A stretch of 64,000 nucleotides of DNA, from NCBI RefSeq assembly GCF_023065955.2, contig NW_026622985.1, positions 1,138,001-1,202,000 of the forward strand, written 5' to 3'. Of this stretch, positions 33,133 to 46,575 are shown in pieces (position 1 is the first letter of the stretch; each line of letters begins with the position of its first letter). The translations under genes and the position numbers were made by a program. The notes below the pieces were generated by a model. It worked only from the letters and a program-made list of their open reading frames with translations, was not told where the DNA came from and did not search any database. The DNA is from Ursus arctos. Taxonomy: Eukaryota; Chordata; Mammalia; Carnivora; Ursidae.

Positions 33133-33899
33133 ATATTGGAATCCTGGTAGCAGAAGTCAGATTTGGACCTGCAATTTTTTTCTCTACAGATGCCCAATTT
33201 TCAGTTGAGCCTCACATTTAACTGGCCCTGCTATCCTGCAAAATATCAGAACTCTGAGGCTTCCCTCAACTGCAACATAGGAGGAACAAAAGACACAAAG
33301 GTAGTCAATTCTTTTCCATATTCCAGCTTTTTGGGAAGCTGATCAAACGTTTTGTCTAGGGCAAAGTTGGTTGATGGCCCTTCTACTCATTCCTGATAAA
33401 ACAGGCAAAAACAGTGAATGAGTCAAATGCTTTGCCTCCTCATCCCCAGGCCCAGCCCCTTGGACACACAAGTAGGGCTGTATGCCTGCCTCCAAGTTCT
33501 GAGGCCTGAAGCATTTGAAACTCTCTGGAGGGAATGATGGCCAGGCTCTCAGATGGTGTGGGCTAACCTTCTGTTTTTACATGAGGCAAGCTCCTTTTAC
33601 TTAGTGGGATGTGGAGATCCCTTTACCTAATTCTCCTCCTTTAACCTTAAACTTGGGTCAGAAATAAAAAAAGCAGCTGTGCAACAAGGCTTGATGGTAA
33701 AACCAGAGGAAAAAGGCTCTTAACTAGTCCACATTTTCCTCTTCTAGTATTCTGAAATTCAGAGATGCAAAGTCTCAGCAAATAGAATTAAGCCTCCATT
33801 ATAAAAAATCTGCAGCGTTCTGGTTCTCTGGATCTTCTCGACCTTTTTACCTAAGGAGTTTCCATTCACAGAACCATCTCTCTTTCCATTCTTTCAAGT

Positions 33900-34260
33900 T
33901 AAATGATAAATATTAGGTAATGTACAAACCATTGTGCTAGTAGCCAGGGAAAGACCTAGCTGCTTGCAGAAGCTCACAACCTAGGGAGAGATAGTCCCAC
34001 AAGGGAATCTAAAGGTAGAAAGTTATGTATGTGAAAGTCAATGGGATATGGATAAGGGAGAGATTAGTTCGGTGGTGGGGAGGAGGATGTTTGGATCTGT
34101 GACAACCTTATGAAAAAGGTGGAGTGTGAACTAAATCCTACAGGATGGTTGGGGAGAAATGTCATCCCAGGCAGAACAAAAGCTTCTGGAGATGGTAAGC
34201 CAAGCAGGAATTGGAGTATGAGGCAGTGGGTGGGTGGGGGTGGTGATGGTGGACATTGCC
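33900..34260 (+). mobile_element. Possible ancient mammalian-wide repeat
   Basis: 'accattgtgctagtagccag', 'aagctcacaacctagggaga' and 'aaggtggagtgtgaactaaa' resemble the same uncertain old family noted at 5420-6330 and 52455-53040. Low similarity. Confidence 0.35.
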
Positions 34261-35563
34261 ATGCTAATCTAGAAACCAGACAGAGGGTACTTTCTAGAGA
34301 CCTTTGGACACCATAAGCAATATTCTGCATGCAAAGGACAGTTCTGTATAATTTTGGAAGACAAAAATGATAGGTAAGCTTCTGTGCATCAGAAGAAAGA
34401 GTAACACAAAGACCATTTAGCAATGAAAGTATCCACATCATGTCAGTGATATGAGAAGAAAAACACAAGTGAAAGAGACATGGAAAGGAGGAGTTAAAAT
34501 GGTGGAGGAGTAGGGGAATCCTAAGCTTGCCTTGTCCCACAAACACAGCTAGATGAATATCAAATTATTTTGAACACCCAAGAAATTGATCTGAGAACTG
34601 AGAGAGCAAGCTGCACAACTAGAGGTAGAGATATGGTCGCATCATAGAAGCTAGGAGCTGTGGAAGGTTGATATGGGGGAGAAAAGAGCAGCAGGTACTC
34701 TGGAGATGAGGGAACCCCAACCATGGAGAGAGGAGTAAGAGAGAAAGGAGAGAGAGAGAGAAAGAAAGAATGAATAAGAGCCCACCCAGGGGATTCCGCA
34801 AGAAAAACTTCCCTAAAACCACTGACTGGGAAAAGGAGAGGGACTGGCTACCTCAGGTTTTTATAAGCAGTGGAGCTCAAAGTCTGAAGGTTTGGAGGTC
34901 CACACTATTGTCAGGGTCATGCCTACCAGGTTTAGGGTGTTTCTGTGGGGAAAGAGGGTAAAGGCCTAGGGGCAGACACTGTGGACTGAGGATCCCCTGG
35001 GTCACACAAGGAGAAACAGTTCAAAGGACTGGAGTGCATTTGGGAATGGCGGCATGGCCTCTCCAGGGTCAAAAGAACTGGTAGCACTGATGTGCTGCCT
35101 GGTTCACTAGCATAGGAACAAAGACACTGCTAAGGGTAGCAAAACTGGGTGCCAGCTTTTTGCTGTGCTTTACCATAAACTCTGAACTGGTGCACATCGT
35201 GTGACTGTTTTCTGGGACAAACTGGCAACAGCCAGTGTGACAAGAACCTCCCCCAGAGGATCAGCATGGGTCTGCACTGTGCAGGTCCATAAAATTTGAA
35301 ATTTTGAAACCCAGCTGAATACCTGAGATAAAACACAGGAGTTCTTTGCACCCTGGCAGGCAGACAGCTTGGACACAGGGTGAAGGGAGCGATCTGATAG
35401 AAGCTGGGGACACAGGAGGGGTGATTGTTTGCTCTTCTGTGAGGGCTTCCTGAAGAGTGGTAGGCATGAGCTCACCACTACAGGGAGGAGAGAGCAGGGA
35501 GATGCCATTTATCCCCCTCCCACCCCCTGAACCCATCAGCACTGACCAATTCAGTGAGCAACA

Positions 35564-35579
35564 CAGCGCCACCTAGTGG
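35564..35579 (-). promoter_or_regulatory. CTCF-like motif inside L1 5'UTR
   Basis: CAGCGCCACCTAGTGG, read on the minus strand as CCACTAGGTGGCGCTG, fits every position of the CCASYAGRKGGCRSY core. It lies in the L1 copy C 5'UTR; I do not see the same motif at the equivalent place in copy A. Binding is not shown. Confidence 0.4.
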
Positions 35580-36064
35580 AGGCCAGAGTCACTTCCACAA
35601 AGCTCTGTTCCCCACACCCTGAAGGTGGGTCCCCACTAGGGCAAGTCCCCCTGAGAAACAGCCCAGCAGGCTCCTTTCACAGAAGACCAGCCAAACCCCT
35701 CTCAGACACCAACTCTATTGGTCATAGACTGATGCAAAGCTTCAGCTCTAGGGGAAATAGACTCTAGCTGCTGCTGCTTCTTCTTTTTTTAAAATCTAGC
35801 TTCTTTTAACAAGCAGACCAAAGCACACCTAGTTGACAAGGTCCAAAAAACTCCCACTACAGGCAAGGAGAAACTCTGCAGAGGACTGACCTGAGGGAAG
35901 GAGCAGCCAAAACACAATAGCTGAGTGCACACTCTGAAACACCTTCCGAAACACCAGGCCCAAGACACCATAGGACCTTTTCTTAATATAGCCATTACTC
36001 TCAGGAGCAAGAATACAACAGGTTTTCCTAACAGTCACACACAAAAAATAGTGACCCAGACAAA

Positions 36065-36960
36065 ATGAAAAGATGGAAGAATTCACCCCAAAAGAAAGAA
36101 CAGGAAGAAGTAATGACCAGGGATTTAATCAATATATATACTTATAAAGATATAAGTAAGATGCCTGAACCAGAATTTAAAACAATGATCATAAGGATAC
36201 TAGCTGGGCTTGAGAAAATCATAGAGGATACTAGAGAATCCCTTACTGCAGAGATAAAAGAACTAGAAACTAGTCAGGCAGAAATAAAAAATTCTGTAAC
36301 TGAGTTGCAAGACCAACTGGATGCCATGGCAATGAGGATGGATGAAACAGAGGAATGAATCAGTGAGATAGAAGATAAAATTATAGAAAATAATGAAGCT
36401 GAAAAGAAGAGGGAAAGAAAGGTACTGGACATAAATGTAGACTCAGGGATCTCAGTGACTTATTAAACTGTAATAAAATTCATATCATAGGAGTCCCAGA
36501 AGAAGAAGAGAAAAGGGGAAAGAAGGTTTATTTGAGCAAATTATAGCTGAAAACTTCCCTAATCAGGGGAAGGACACAGACATTGAAATCCAGGAAGCAC
36601 AGAGAACTCCCATTAAATTCAATAAAAGCTGGCCATCACCAAGACATATAGTTAAATTCACAAAATACACAGACAAGGAAAGAATCCTGAAAACAACAAG
36701 GGAAAAAAGTCCTTAACCTATAAAGGAAGACAGATCAGGTTTGTAGCAGATCTGTCCACAGAAACTTGACAGGCCAGAAGACAGTGGCATGATGTAGTAA
36801 ACGTGCTGAAGGGGCAAAATACGCAGTGAAGAGTATTTTATCCAGCAACGCTGTCGCTCAGAATAGAAGGGGAGAAAAAGATTTTTCCCAAATACTAAAG
36901 GAGTTCGTGACTACTAAACCAGCCCTGCAAGAAATATTAAATGGAACTCTGAGTGGGGAA
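36065..36960 (+). pseudogene. LINE-1 ORF1 remnant (copy C)
   Basis: The first 97 codons (36065-36358) are open and hold a charged coiled-coil start (ISKMPEPEFK, LAGLEKIIED, ITELQ-like heptads), then TGA. Similar sequence continues past the stop ('gaagataaaattatagaaaa'), proving a disabled frame. The C-terminal part near 36660-36880 (ATRE/AEEKSLTY-like region, 'gctcagaatagaaggggag') aligns with the other ORF1 copies. Confidence 0.88.
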
Positions 36961-37036
36961 AAAAAAGACCAAAAGCAACAAAGACCAGAAAGGACCAGAG
37001 AACATCACCAGAAATACCAACTTCACAGGTAACACA

Positions 37037-40000
37037 ATGGCACTAAATTCATTATCTATCAATAATGTAAATGGACTAAATGCTCCAATCAAAAGACATA
37101 GGTATCAGAATGAATTAAAAAAAACAAGACTCATCTATATACTGCCTACAAGAAACTCATTTTAGACTTAAAGACATCTTCAGATGGAAAGTGAGAGGAT
37201 GAAGAATCATCTATCATGCTAATGGACATCAAAAGAAAGCCAGAGTAGCCATACTTATATCAAGCAAACTCGATTTTAAACCAAGGATTATAACAAGAGA
37301 TAAAGAAGGGTGCATAATAAAGGGGCTTATCCGTCAAGAAGGTCTAACAATTGTAAATAAGTATCCCCCCAATTTGGAAGCACCCAAATAAATAAATCAA
37401 TAACAAACATAAAGAAACTGATTGATGATAATACAATAATAATAAGGGACTTTAATACCCCAATCAGAGCAATGGACAGATCATCTAAGCAGAAGATCAA
37501 CAAGGAAATGATGACTTTGAATGACACATTGGACCAGATGGATTTAATAGATATATTCAGAACATTTATTTCATCCTAAGGCATTATAATATACATTCTT
37601 TTTGAGTGCACATGGAACATTCTCCAGAATAGATCACGTACTGGGTCAGCCCTCAGCAAGTACAAAAAGATTGACATCATACTATGCATATTTTCAGACC
37701 ACAATGCTATGAAACTGGAAGTCAACAAGAAAAAATTTTGAAAGACCACAAATGGATGGAGGTTAAAGAACATCATACTAAAGAATGAATGGGTTAACCA
37801 GGAAATTAAAGAATTTCTTTGTTTAGAAATAGATGGAAGCAAATGAAAGTGAAAGCACAATGGTCCAAAAACTTTGAGATGCAGCAAAGATGGTCCTAAG
37901 AGAGAAGTATATAGCAATACAGGCCTACCTCAAGAAGCAAGAAAAGTCTCAAATATACTACCTAATCTAACCTCTAAAGAAGCTAGAAAAGGAACAGCAA
38001 ATAAAGCCTAAAACCAGCAGAAGAAGGGAAATAATAAAGATTAGAGCAGAAATAAATGATATAGAAGCAAACAACAACAACAACAACAACAACAACAAAA
38101 CCCCAGTAGAACAGATCAATGAAACTAAGAGCTGGTTCTTTGAAAGAATTAATAAAATTGACAACCCCCTAGCCAGACTTATCAAAAAGAAAAAGATAGG
38201 GCCCAAATAGATAAACTCACAAACAAAAGAGGAGAGATCACAACCAACACCACAAAAATACAAACAAGTATAAGAGAATATTATGAAAAATTATATGCCA
38301 ATAAACTGGGCAAGCTGGAATAATGGACAGATTTCTGGAAACATACAAAATACCAAAACTGAAACAGGAAGAAATAGAAAACCTGAACAGATGTATAACA
38401 AGCAAAGAAATTGAATTAATAATCAAAAATCTCCCCAAAAGCAAAAGTCTAGGGCCAGATGGCTTCCCAAGGGAATGCTACCAGACATTTAAAGAAGAGT
38501 TAATATCTATTCTTCTCAAACTTGTCCAAAAAATACAAATAGAAGGAAAACTTCCAAACTCCTACAAGGCCACCATTACCTTGATCCCAAAACCAAAGAC
38601 CCCACCAAAAAGGAGAATTACAGACCAATATCCCTGATGAACATGGATGCCAAAATTCTCACTAAGATACTAGCCAACTTGATGCAACAGTATATTAAAA
38701 GGATTATTCACCATAGTCACGTGGGGTTTATTACTGGGTTGCAAGGGTGGTTCAACATTCCCAAATCAATCTACATGATACACCACATTAGTAAAAGAAA
38801 GGACAAGAACCATATGATCTTCTCAATAGATTTAGAAAAAGCATCTAACAGAATACAGCAGTCTTTCCTGATAAAAACCTTCAACAAAATAGGGATAGAT
38901 GGAACATACCTCAACATCAGAAAGGCCATGTACAAAAGACCCACAACTAATATCATCTTCAATGGGGAAAAACTGAGAGGTTTTCTCTACAATCAGGAGC
39001 AAGACAATTATGTCCACTCTCACAGTTATTATTTAACATAGTGGTAGAAGTCTTAGCCTTAGCAATCAGAAAACAAAAAGAAATAAAAAGCATCCAAATT
39101 GGCAAGGAAGAAGTCAAACGTTCACTATTTGCAGATGACATGATACTCTATGTACAAAACCCAAAAGACTTCACCAAAAAATTTCTAGAACTAATACATG
39201 AATTCAGCGAAGTCACAGGATATAAAATCAACATATGGAAAGCTATTGCCTTTCAAACCCCCCAATTATGAAGCAGCAGAAAAAGAAATCAAGGAACTGA
39301 TCTCATTTACAATAGCACCAAAAACCATAAGACACCTAGAAGTGAACCTAACCAAAGAGGTAAAAGATCTGTCCTCTGAAATCTGTAGAATACTTATGAA
39401 AGAAATTGAAGAAGCCACAAAGAAATGGAAAAACATTCCATGCTCATGGATTGGAAGAACAAACATTGTTAGAATGTCTATACTACTGAAAGCATTCTAC
39501 ACATTTAATGTAATCTCTATCAAAATACCCCCAGCATTTTTCACATAGCTGGAACAAGCAATCCTAAAATTTGTATGGAACCAGAAAAAAACCCCAAATA
39601 GTCAAAGGAATTTTGAAAAAGAAAACCAAAGCTGGAGGCATCAAGATTCTGGACTTCAAGTCATATTACAAAGCTGTAGTCATCAAGTTAGTATGGTACT
39701 GGCACAAAAACAGACACATAGGTCAATGGAACAGAATGGAGAACCCAGAAATGGACCTGCAACTATATGGTTAGCTAATCTTCAACAAAGCAGGAAAGAA
39801 GATCCAATTGGAAAAAGACAGTCTGTTCGACAAATGGTGTTGAGAATTCGGACACCAACATTTAGAGGAATGAAACTGGGCCACTCCGTTACACCATGCA
39901 CAAAAATTAATTCAAAATGAATGAAAGACCTAAATGTGTGACAGGAGTCGATCAAAATCCGAGAGGAGAACACAGGCGGAACCTCTGACCTGTGTCACAG

Positions 40001-40855
40001 CAACTTCTTCCTAGACACATCTCCAGGGGCAAGGGAAACAAAAACAAAAATGGACTATTGGGACTTAATTGAGATAAAAAGTTTCTAAACAGCAAAGGAA
40101 ATAATCAACAAAACTAAAAGGCAGCCTACAAACTGGGAGAAGATTTTTGCAAATGACATACCTGATAATGACATGTCTGGCTAGTATACAATACCTGTAA
40201 AGAACTTATCAAACTTAACACCCAAAAAATAAACAGTCCAGTTAAGAAATAGGCAGAAGAGGTGGATAGACATTTTTCCAAAGACATCCATATGGCCAAC
40301 AGACACATGAAAAGATGCTCAACATCATTCATCATCAGGGAAATACGAATCAAAATCATGATGAGATACCACCTCACACCTGTCAGAATGGCAAAAATTA
40401 ACAAGTCAGGAAGTAGCAAATGTTGGTGAGGATGTGGAGAAAGGGGAATCCTCTTACACTGTTGGTAAGAAGTCAAGCTGGTGCAACCACTTTGGAAAAC
40501 AGTATGGAGGTTTCTCAAAAACTGAGAAATAGAACTACCCTAGGACCCATTTACTCAAAGGATACAAAAATACAGATTTGAAGGTGTACATGTACCTCTA
40601 TGTTAAGCAGCAGTATCAACAATAGCCAAAATATGGAAAGAACCCAAACGTCCATTGACTAATGAATGGATAAAGAAGATGTGTTTTATCCATTAAAACA
40701 TTAATGGATATTAATTATGCCATTAAAAAGAATGAAATCTTGTCATTTATAGTGACATGGATGGAGCTGGAGTGTATCATGCTAAGCAAAATAAGTCAGT
40801 CAGAGAAAGACAAATACCACATGATTTCACTCATAGGTGGAACTTAAGAAACAAA
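37037..40855 (+). pseudogene. LINE-1 ORF2 remnant (copy C)
   Basis: The start MALNSLSI at 37037 is followed by VNGLNAPIKRH. The endonuclease region shows RDFNTPIRAMDRSSKQ around 37447 (the usual G before DFN is R here) and DHVLGQP near 37635. The RT domain is open in parts: [13 protein letters not shown] near 38440, [15 protein letters not shown] near 38550 and the catalytic FADD at 39128-39139 followed by MILYVQ. The C-terminal cysteine-containing part is at about 39570-40550. Multiple stops and frame changes separate these blocks. Non-functional. Confidence 0.92.
38071..38098 (+). repeat. (CAA)n simple repeat inside L1 ORF2
   Basis: About nine CAA/ACA units interrupt ORF2 copy C, an in-place microsatellite expansion of coding-derived DNA. 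Confidence 0.85.
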
Positions 40856-43800
40856 ACAGATGATCCTAGGGAAAGAGAAAAAAAAAAGAAAGAGAGAGAG
40901 AGAGGCACACCATAAGAGACTCTTAATGATAGAGAACAAACTGAGGGTTGCTGGAAGGGAGTTTGGTGGAGGATGGGCTACATGGGTGATGGGTCTTAGG
41001 GAGGGCACTCGTGATGAGCCCTTGATGTTATATGTCAGTGATGAATCACTAAATTCTACTCTTGAAACCAACATTACACTATATGTTAACTAACTCGAAT
41101 TTAAATAAAAATTTGAGAAAAAAAGGGAGACATGGGAGGAAGGAAAGGGCTGGATGCAAGCAGAGAGGGTGGGAGGCCAGTGTGTGACACACAGGGTGGT
41201 CACAGGACAGACCTGTGAAGGGGGGAAGAGGTGGCCCTATGGGGCAGGGGGCCAGTTTTCCATCTATTTGTGTGCAGTGTTTTCTGAAGTGAGCTGAAGA
41301 GTCTGCTGACTTGACAATCTCAGGGCAATTTCCTAAGGAAAGAATTTACAATTCCATTTCAGGCTGGACACATTTCAAAATCAGAACAACCTTTCCTGCA
41401 GAAGAGGGGTCAGGATAAATGCCCAGACTGACAGAAGATGTCCAGGGTGGAGGATGCAGCCCAGTGAGAGGAAAGAGGCTCATGTGAGCCACATTATTGT
41501 GCCATTTCAGAACTCATAGGACAAAAGAAAATACGAATGGCTTCCAGTGTAAAATAACCAAATAATAATAACAACAAAGTCCCACCAGCCAGTGGCAGTA
41601 GTCAAAATATTTAACCCTTGGTATGGCCTGGGCACGGACCCATCAGAATGGATGCTACTAGAAGTAGCACTGACGTAGGGTCTTGCTGTACTGGGCATTA
41701 GCCCTTTAGCTGTTTGGGTTGTGCAAAGGTCTAGGTGATCCAAGAGGAGGGTCTGCAGTGGCCTGGGACGCCCTGGGGAGACTTTGGCAGGGGGGGTGGT
41801 CATAGGACACAGGCCAGGTACTAACTGCTACAAAATAATTTCTCTATTTTAGCAACAAGTATAGCTCCTTTTGGTGTGACACACTATTCACCTCTCCTGC
41901 TCTTCACCCCACTCTACTAAACTAGGGAACTGAATCAAAATGGTATTCTCAGCACTGGTTCAGTATCTTAGGGTATCTGGGAAACAAAAAATAAAACTAG
42001 AATTCTTTACTTAGCCACATTATCTATCAATATAAGTCATTTTCAGACTTGCAAGGCCTCAGGAAATGTACCTCCAATAAAGTGTTGGATTCAGGTTTGG
42101 TGGGTCCTGAAGCCTATGCAATTTGGGGGGCTCTCTTTAAGAAAAACATTAAAAATCACTACTCCACAATTAGATACAAAAGTGAGTATTTAGAATCATG
42201 AAGAAATTGCAGTTAAACAAAAATATTAGCTTTAAATATTATAAACATTATAAAATCCAAAAAAATTTTGATTCACTGACTGATTTCTTTCCTACTGTAT
42301 TCTACATTTTCATTTTCCTCATACTTTTTTGGTTGCTTCTTCATATGACAATTTTATATTTTTATAGAGAGAATAGAAATATTCAGTCTTTTCTGTACTA
42401 TGGCTGGCCAAAATGTATTATTTTTTATTGATAGTATAGGAAATTAATGCATTCATATTGGGACATGACCGCAGGCCCTGGCTGGTGAGCCTGACAGGGA
42501 GGGAGGAGACACAGAGAGAAGAGTTTTCTGGAAGCCATTTCTGCTCTGATTTGGCAAGTAGTCAACTCTACATAGAGGTACCCATGACTCTTAGACCCAA
42601 ACTCAGTGTATCCTCGATGCAGCTTCCCTTTAGCTAAATTTCAACATGCTTCTGGGTCACTGCATCATCACTTAGCAAGATGGTGTGACAGAGGGGAAGT
42701 AGGAGAGAGATGTTGTCCTAAACAATTACTGTTAAGCTATCTTATCTTTGCGGATTTTATAAAAGCACACGATCATGATCCTAAAGCAAAGATCCTTCCT
42801 TCCCAGGGCCTTGGAGGAAGCTCATGCTGGGGGGCGGGGGGCTTAAAGTTTTATGCTTCATTAACATCACTGTAAATCCGACATTTACGCCTCTGAGTCT
42901 GTCCTGGGAAAGTGTACTCTAGCAAAAATTAGGATAAAAAAAAAAAAGCTGTGGGATCCAGGATTCTAGTCCTATTCAAGAGAGCTCTGAAAAGGGTTGA
43001 TGGAAGGCAATGATTCCTAGTCTGAGAAAGCAGCCTGTTCTCATGGATATAGGATGAGCAGGGCTCTAGGAGTGCACACGTGCGTCCCCAGAAGTGCAGG
43101 CCTTGGGTATTTGGAAGATGCCCAAAAGATCCCATAAAGGAGCTCAGCCATAAATGGCTAGTCTATGTATATGGATCATCAAAGCTCACAGCACTAAGAT
43201 AATCTACATTTTTCAGTAGACTTGATGTTCAGCTGACTGCTTACTATCTCCAACAGCTAGGAATCCTAAACTATAAATCAGAACAGAAAAGGGATCTGCC
43301 CAATAGTTCATTTATTTTTATTTCCCATTTGATTTTGATTAACAAATGAACATTGGTGATGTTTTAAAAAGAGGAACATACATCCCGTCTATATTATGGA
43401 ACAAGAAATAGAGAGGTAAGGATATAATTTGAAGTTATAGAGATAACAAATAGATTAATTCAAAAGGTATTATAAACATTACTTCACATGCACATATATG
43501 TATATAGTAGGTGAGTGTTTTTAGAGAAAGATATTGGGCGTGTAAGCAAACAAAATCAACACTTAGCATAACAGAAAGCTGATAAATCCAGAAATAGCTC
43601 CGTGAGCTCGTAGCTGAGAGTTTCAGAGGCAGTCATGGAAGAACGAGATCAGAAATTATTAAATGTGACTGCTTCTGCAGAGGGGGGATGGGGGCAGGCA
43701 GGGGACCATTGCTTTTCCTTACCAGTGTCTCTACACTATTTGATTTTTAGAAAACATGTATGTGTCATTCTGATGAAAAAGAAAAACAGCTCAGGTCAGA

Positions 43801-44439
43801 GGCTTACTCAGAGTCCAGACTCTGGGATTTGTGTGTAGAACAGCATTTTTCAACTTTCAGCTTCATTTGACGTTTGCCTGGAAGGGAATTAGTTTGTAAC
43901 ACAGTCTTCGTTTCAGGAGATTTATCGATATTTATAATGTTCTAGAATTTCAGCCCATGTGCTACTGAAAAGTTTGTGTTCACAGATTGTCGACTCAACA
44001 AAAGATTAGGTTGGGTACTTGGAAGGGTTTCCTTTGCAGAGATGACGTTTCTAAACCACCCTTGATGCTGATACCAGACTAGGCATTCCCAGGATATTTG
44101 CTGAACCAAACGAAACAGTCCCCGTCTTCACAGAGTCGAAGTGTAAAAGGGGCATGGCAGCACACATAAAGAGGAAAGCTTCTGGTTAACGCATTTTGTT
44201 CTTCTTTATCTTTTTGTGTATTTTTCTTCATTATTTCGTCTTGAACTTGTGGACAAGCTTAAAGAAGTAATGACAAAACAGGAAAGGGCAAGTCACATTT
44301 CCTGGCACTTACTGGCACGAGGTCCTGTACGAGGCTCTTCACATCCACGATTTCCTGGGACGTCTCCTCCGTCCTGTGAGGCATGGACTGGCCCCTCACT
44401 TAGAGTAGATGGAGTCTGAGCCCCTGCTGTGCTGAGCTC

Positions 44440-45480
44440 TCCTACCACAAACAAGACCCGACCAGTACTGAGGCAAGCTTGTGTTTACAGCAGCTCCTGG
44501 GACGAGCCCTGGCAAGGGCGCAAGCCGCTTGGCACTGGGCCGGTGCAGCCCACGGTGACAGGAAGCAGGATTGGCTGAGTCATGAGGTGGAAAAGCCTCA
44601 GCTTTCATGGCTGCATGAGCAGAGGGGAGCAGAGGCAAGAGCTCCATGTGGCTCTGCATCAGGTCACCTCCCGCCGGCGTTATCTTCTCCGGGTGCTCAA
44701 GGGCAGGTCACAGGGAGATGAGTGGGGGCTCCGCGTGATGCCGTTCTTCACAAAGACACCTGGCCGCTGTCACGTCGGTGACTGGGGGAGGCACGGCCTG
44801 CACTTCCACTCACGCAGCTGGCAACCTTCCCACGGAATAGCCCGCAGTTCCCTCACGGGCGTCAGGGGCGGTGGCCTCTTCTGTTGGTGAGGCGGCTGCC
44901 ATCACAAGGCCGCCGTGCGGTGGAGTCAGGGTTCCAGCCCAGCCGTATCCACGGCCGACGTTCCTCTTCTTCTTTCACCAGTGAAGGTGTTTTTTACAGG
45001 AGAGAAAGACTGAAAAGAGAGGTGGACGGACAGAGGCTTGTGCAGGCGCGGCGCACAGAACAGACATTAAATCAGGGAGCCCAGCTGGGTGCAAAAGCTC
45101 ACGAGTTCTATCCCTCCTCTTAGTGCCAACGAGTCTCCTCACTCAGAAACACAGGCGCGCGGCTGCAAAGCGTCTCAGCGTGTCTCGGGCAGGGCATGGC
45201 GTCATTCACCAGGTCTCAGGCTAGCAGCTGGACGCCTTCATGGCTCCTCAGGCACTGCAGGCACCGCGCTGGCCGTAGTCCAGAGAGACACAAGCGCTGC
45301 GGCTAGGCCTGTCCAGCTCCCCTCCTCTCGACGGACAGAGCCACCTGGCTCTCCTGTCACCTCGTGGATACACTTCTGCCTTCAGAAAATCAGCGAGTGA
45401 AACTCAGCCTTGTTCCAGAATCCCTGCTGGAATGCCGGGATGTGGGTCTAGCACCACCTCGGAAGCCAACGGCTTAGTGC
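44440..45480. promoter_or_regulatory. CpG-enriched, GC-rich block (possible CpG island)
   Basis: CpG dinucleotides cluster here far more densely than in the flanks, for example 'gggcgcaagccgcttggcac', 'ctcacgggcgtcaggggcgg', 'gcgcggctgcaaagcgtctc' and 'caccgcgctggccgtagtcc'. No Can-SINE, L1 or LTR explains it. A promoter, orphan CpG island or unannotated exon is possible; there is no TATA box or splice structure that I trust. Confidence 0.4.
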
Positions 45481-46344
45481 TGTCCTGGGGAGACACTTGG
45501 CCTGAGGCCTCCGCTGTGTCTGCCTCTCCCGCTCTGCTCTGCTCCTGTTTCTCTTTCATGGGCCAGACGGAGGAGGAAGGGTAAGCAGGTGCAGGCAGCT
45601 ACTGCATTTTATTTTTTTCAGTTCTGGCTTTGTCATAACTTGGGGATCCCTTTTGACTAGAATTAGAGGTGTCCTGTAAGACATTTGCTTCCCCAACTTC
45701 AAATCCACTTTCCATTTGTACTTTCCCCCCCATTTATAGCAAGAGAATCTCATCTTCTATTATCCTGTACCTAACATTGGGGTCCCCTTATGGCTTCCTA
45801 GCATTTGGGAACAGACCATGTACGCATCCTATAAAATATCTGCTTAGGATCAGTGAGAAAATACTTGTGCTACTATATGAAAAGGTGCAATTTTCCTCAA
45901 GATGAGTCTTTTAAAAAGGATGAAGCACATTGCCTTGGAATCATTGCACATTTTTAGACTGCCTGGCGTGTAGTTCATATAAGTTTGTAAACATCACACG
46001 GGTGTCTAATTTGAAACTCTCACTGTCAAGGACGTGTTTGCTCACATGTAGTTCAAGTTGGTTTCCTTCTGTTTTCAGGGAACATAAAGCAAAGTAAACA
46101 AAACAGTGTGTTCCTGCCGTCTGTGTGCCGCTTGTTAGACATGCAGCACGTAACTGAGACACTCCTCAATCTCCTTTCCAGTTAGGTTTTTAAAGCAGGG
46201 ACAATGGGCGAGAAGGGGCACGCTGCGAAGGGCACACATCCAACAGGGACACCGTGTGTAGACATTTTAACAGCACGCCACTGGGAAAAGCATATGCAAT
46301 TTCAGTACTGTTTCCTACTAAGCGAAGACCTCCAGGGTCTATTG

Positions 46345-46575
46345 CTTAAACAGTGTGGACTTCGGAGCAAGCCTCAGTTCAAATCCTAGTGCTGACATGC
46401 AGTAATTGTGGGACTAATCAGCTTATTATTAAGAAAGTTACCCACTGTCTTTGAGAGACAATTTCCTCCTCTGTTAAATACAAACAGTAAAACTGACATC
46501 CTAACCCTGGCGGGGTGCATAAAGATACAATGCCTGTGCCCAGCACATAATAGATGCTCAGTGAATACCCAAGAC
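46345..46575 (+). mobile_element. MIR SINE, plus orientation
   Basis: A head-like 'gtgtggacttcggagcaagc' and 'cagttcaaatcctagtgctg' is followed by 'tcctcctctgttaaatac' and 'gtgcccagcacataatagat' plus 'gctcagtgaata', covering most of a MIR. Confidence 0.7.

Larger units (their letters stand above)
30248..34486. other. 4.2 kb without young retroelements
   Basis: No Can-SINE or L1 until the full-length L1 at 34487. Holds an old repeat at about 32590-32850, A-rich DNA at 33087-33130 and a possible ancient repeat at 33900-34260. Open frames (for example 32787-32353 minus, 144 codons; 34546-34064 minus, 160 codons) show no recognisable domains and overlap repeats. Confidence 0.5.
34487..41125 (+). 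mobile_element. Full-length LINE-1 (copy C), plus orientation, inactive
   Basis: Runs about 6.6 kb from the 5' start 'ggaggagttaaaatggtgga' to an A-rich 3' end after 'cactatatgttaactaactc'. GAGACATGG occurs just upstream (about 34475-34483) and again just after the tail (about 41127-41135), consistent with a short TSD. Parts in order: 5'UTR 34487-36060, ORF1 36065-36960, ORF2 37037 to about 40855, and a 3'UTR with GA-rich and G-rich tracts. All frames are interrupted, so the copy cannot make its own machinery. It serves as the alignment reference for the two damaged copies at 16.6-25.5 kb. Confidence 0.95.

Noticed and set aside
34064..34546. 160-codon minus-strand open frame
   Set aside because: It overlaps the 5' start of L1 copy C and a diverged repeat, and includes low-complexity PPSPPPPTHC from a G-rich tract; no domain.
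38073..38097. (CAA)n as a possible polyglutamine-type coding repeat
   Set aside because: It lies inside a dead LINE-1 ORF2 and interrupts it.
37567..38444. Membrane-protein-like minus-strand frames over 37.3-39.1 kb
   Set aside because: They are antisense to LINE-1 ORF2, whose A-rich coding strand gives F/L/S-rich antisense frames.
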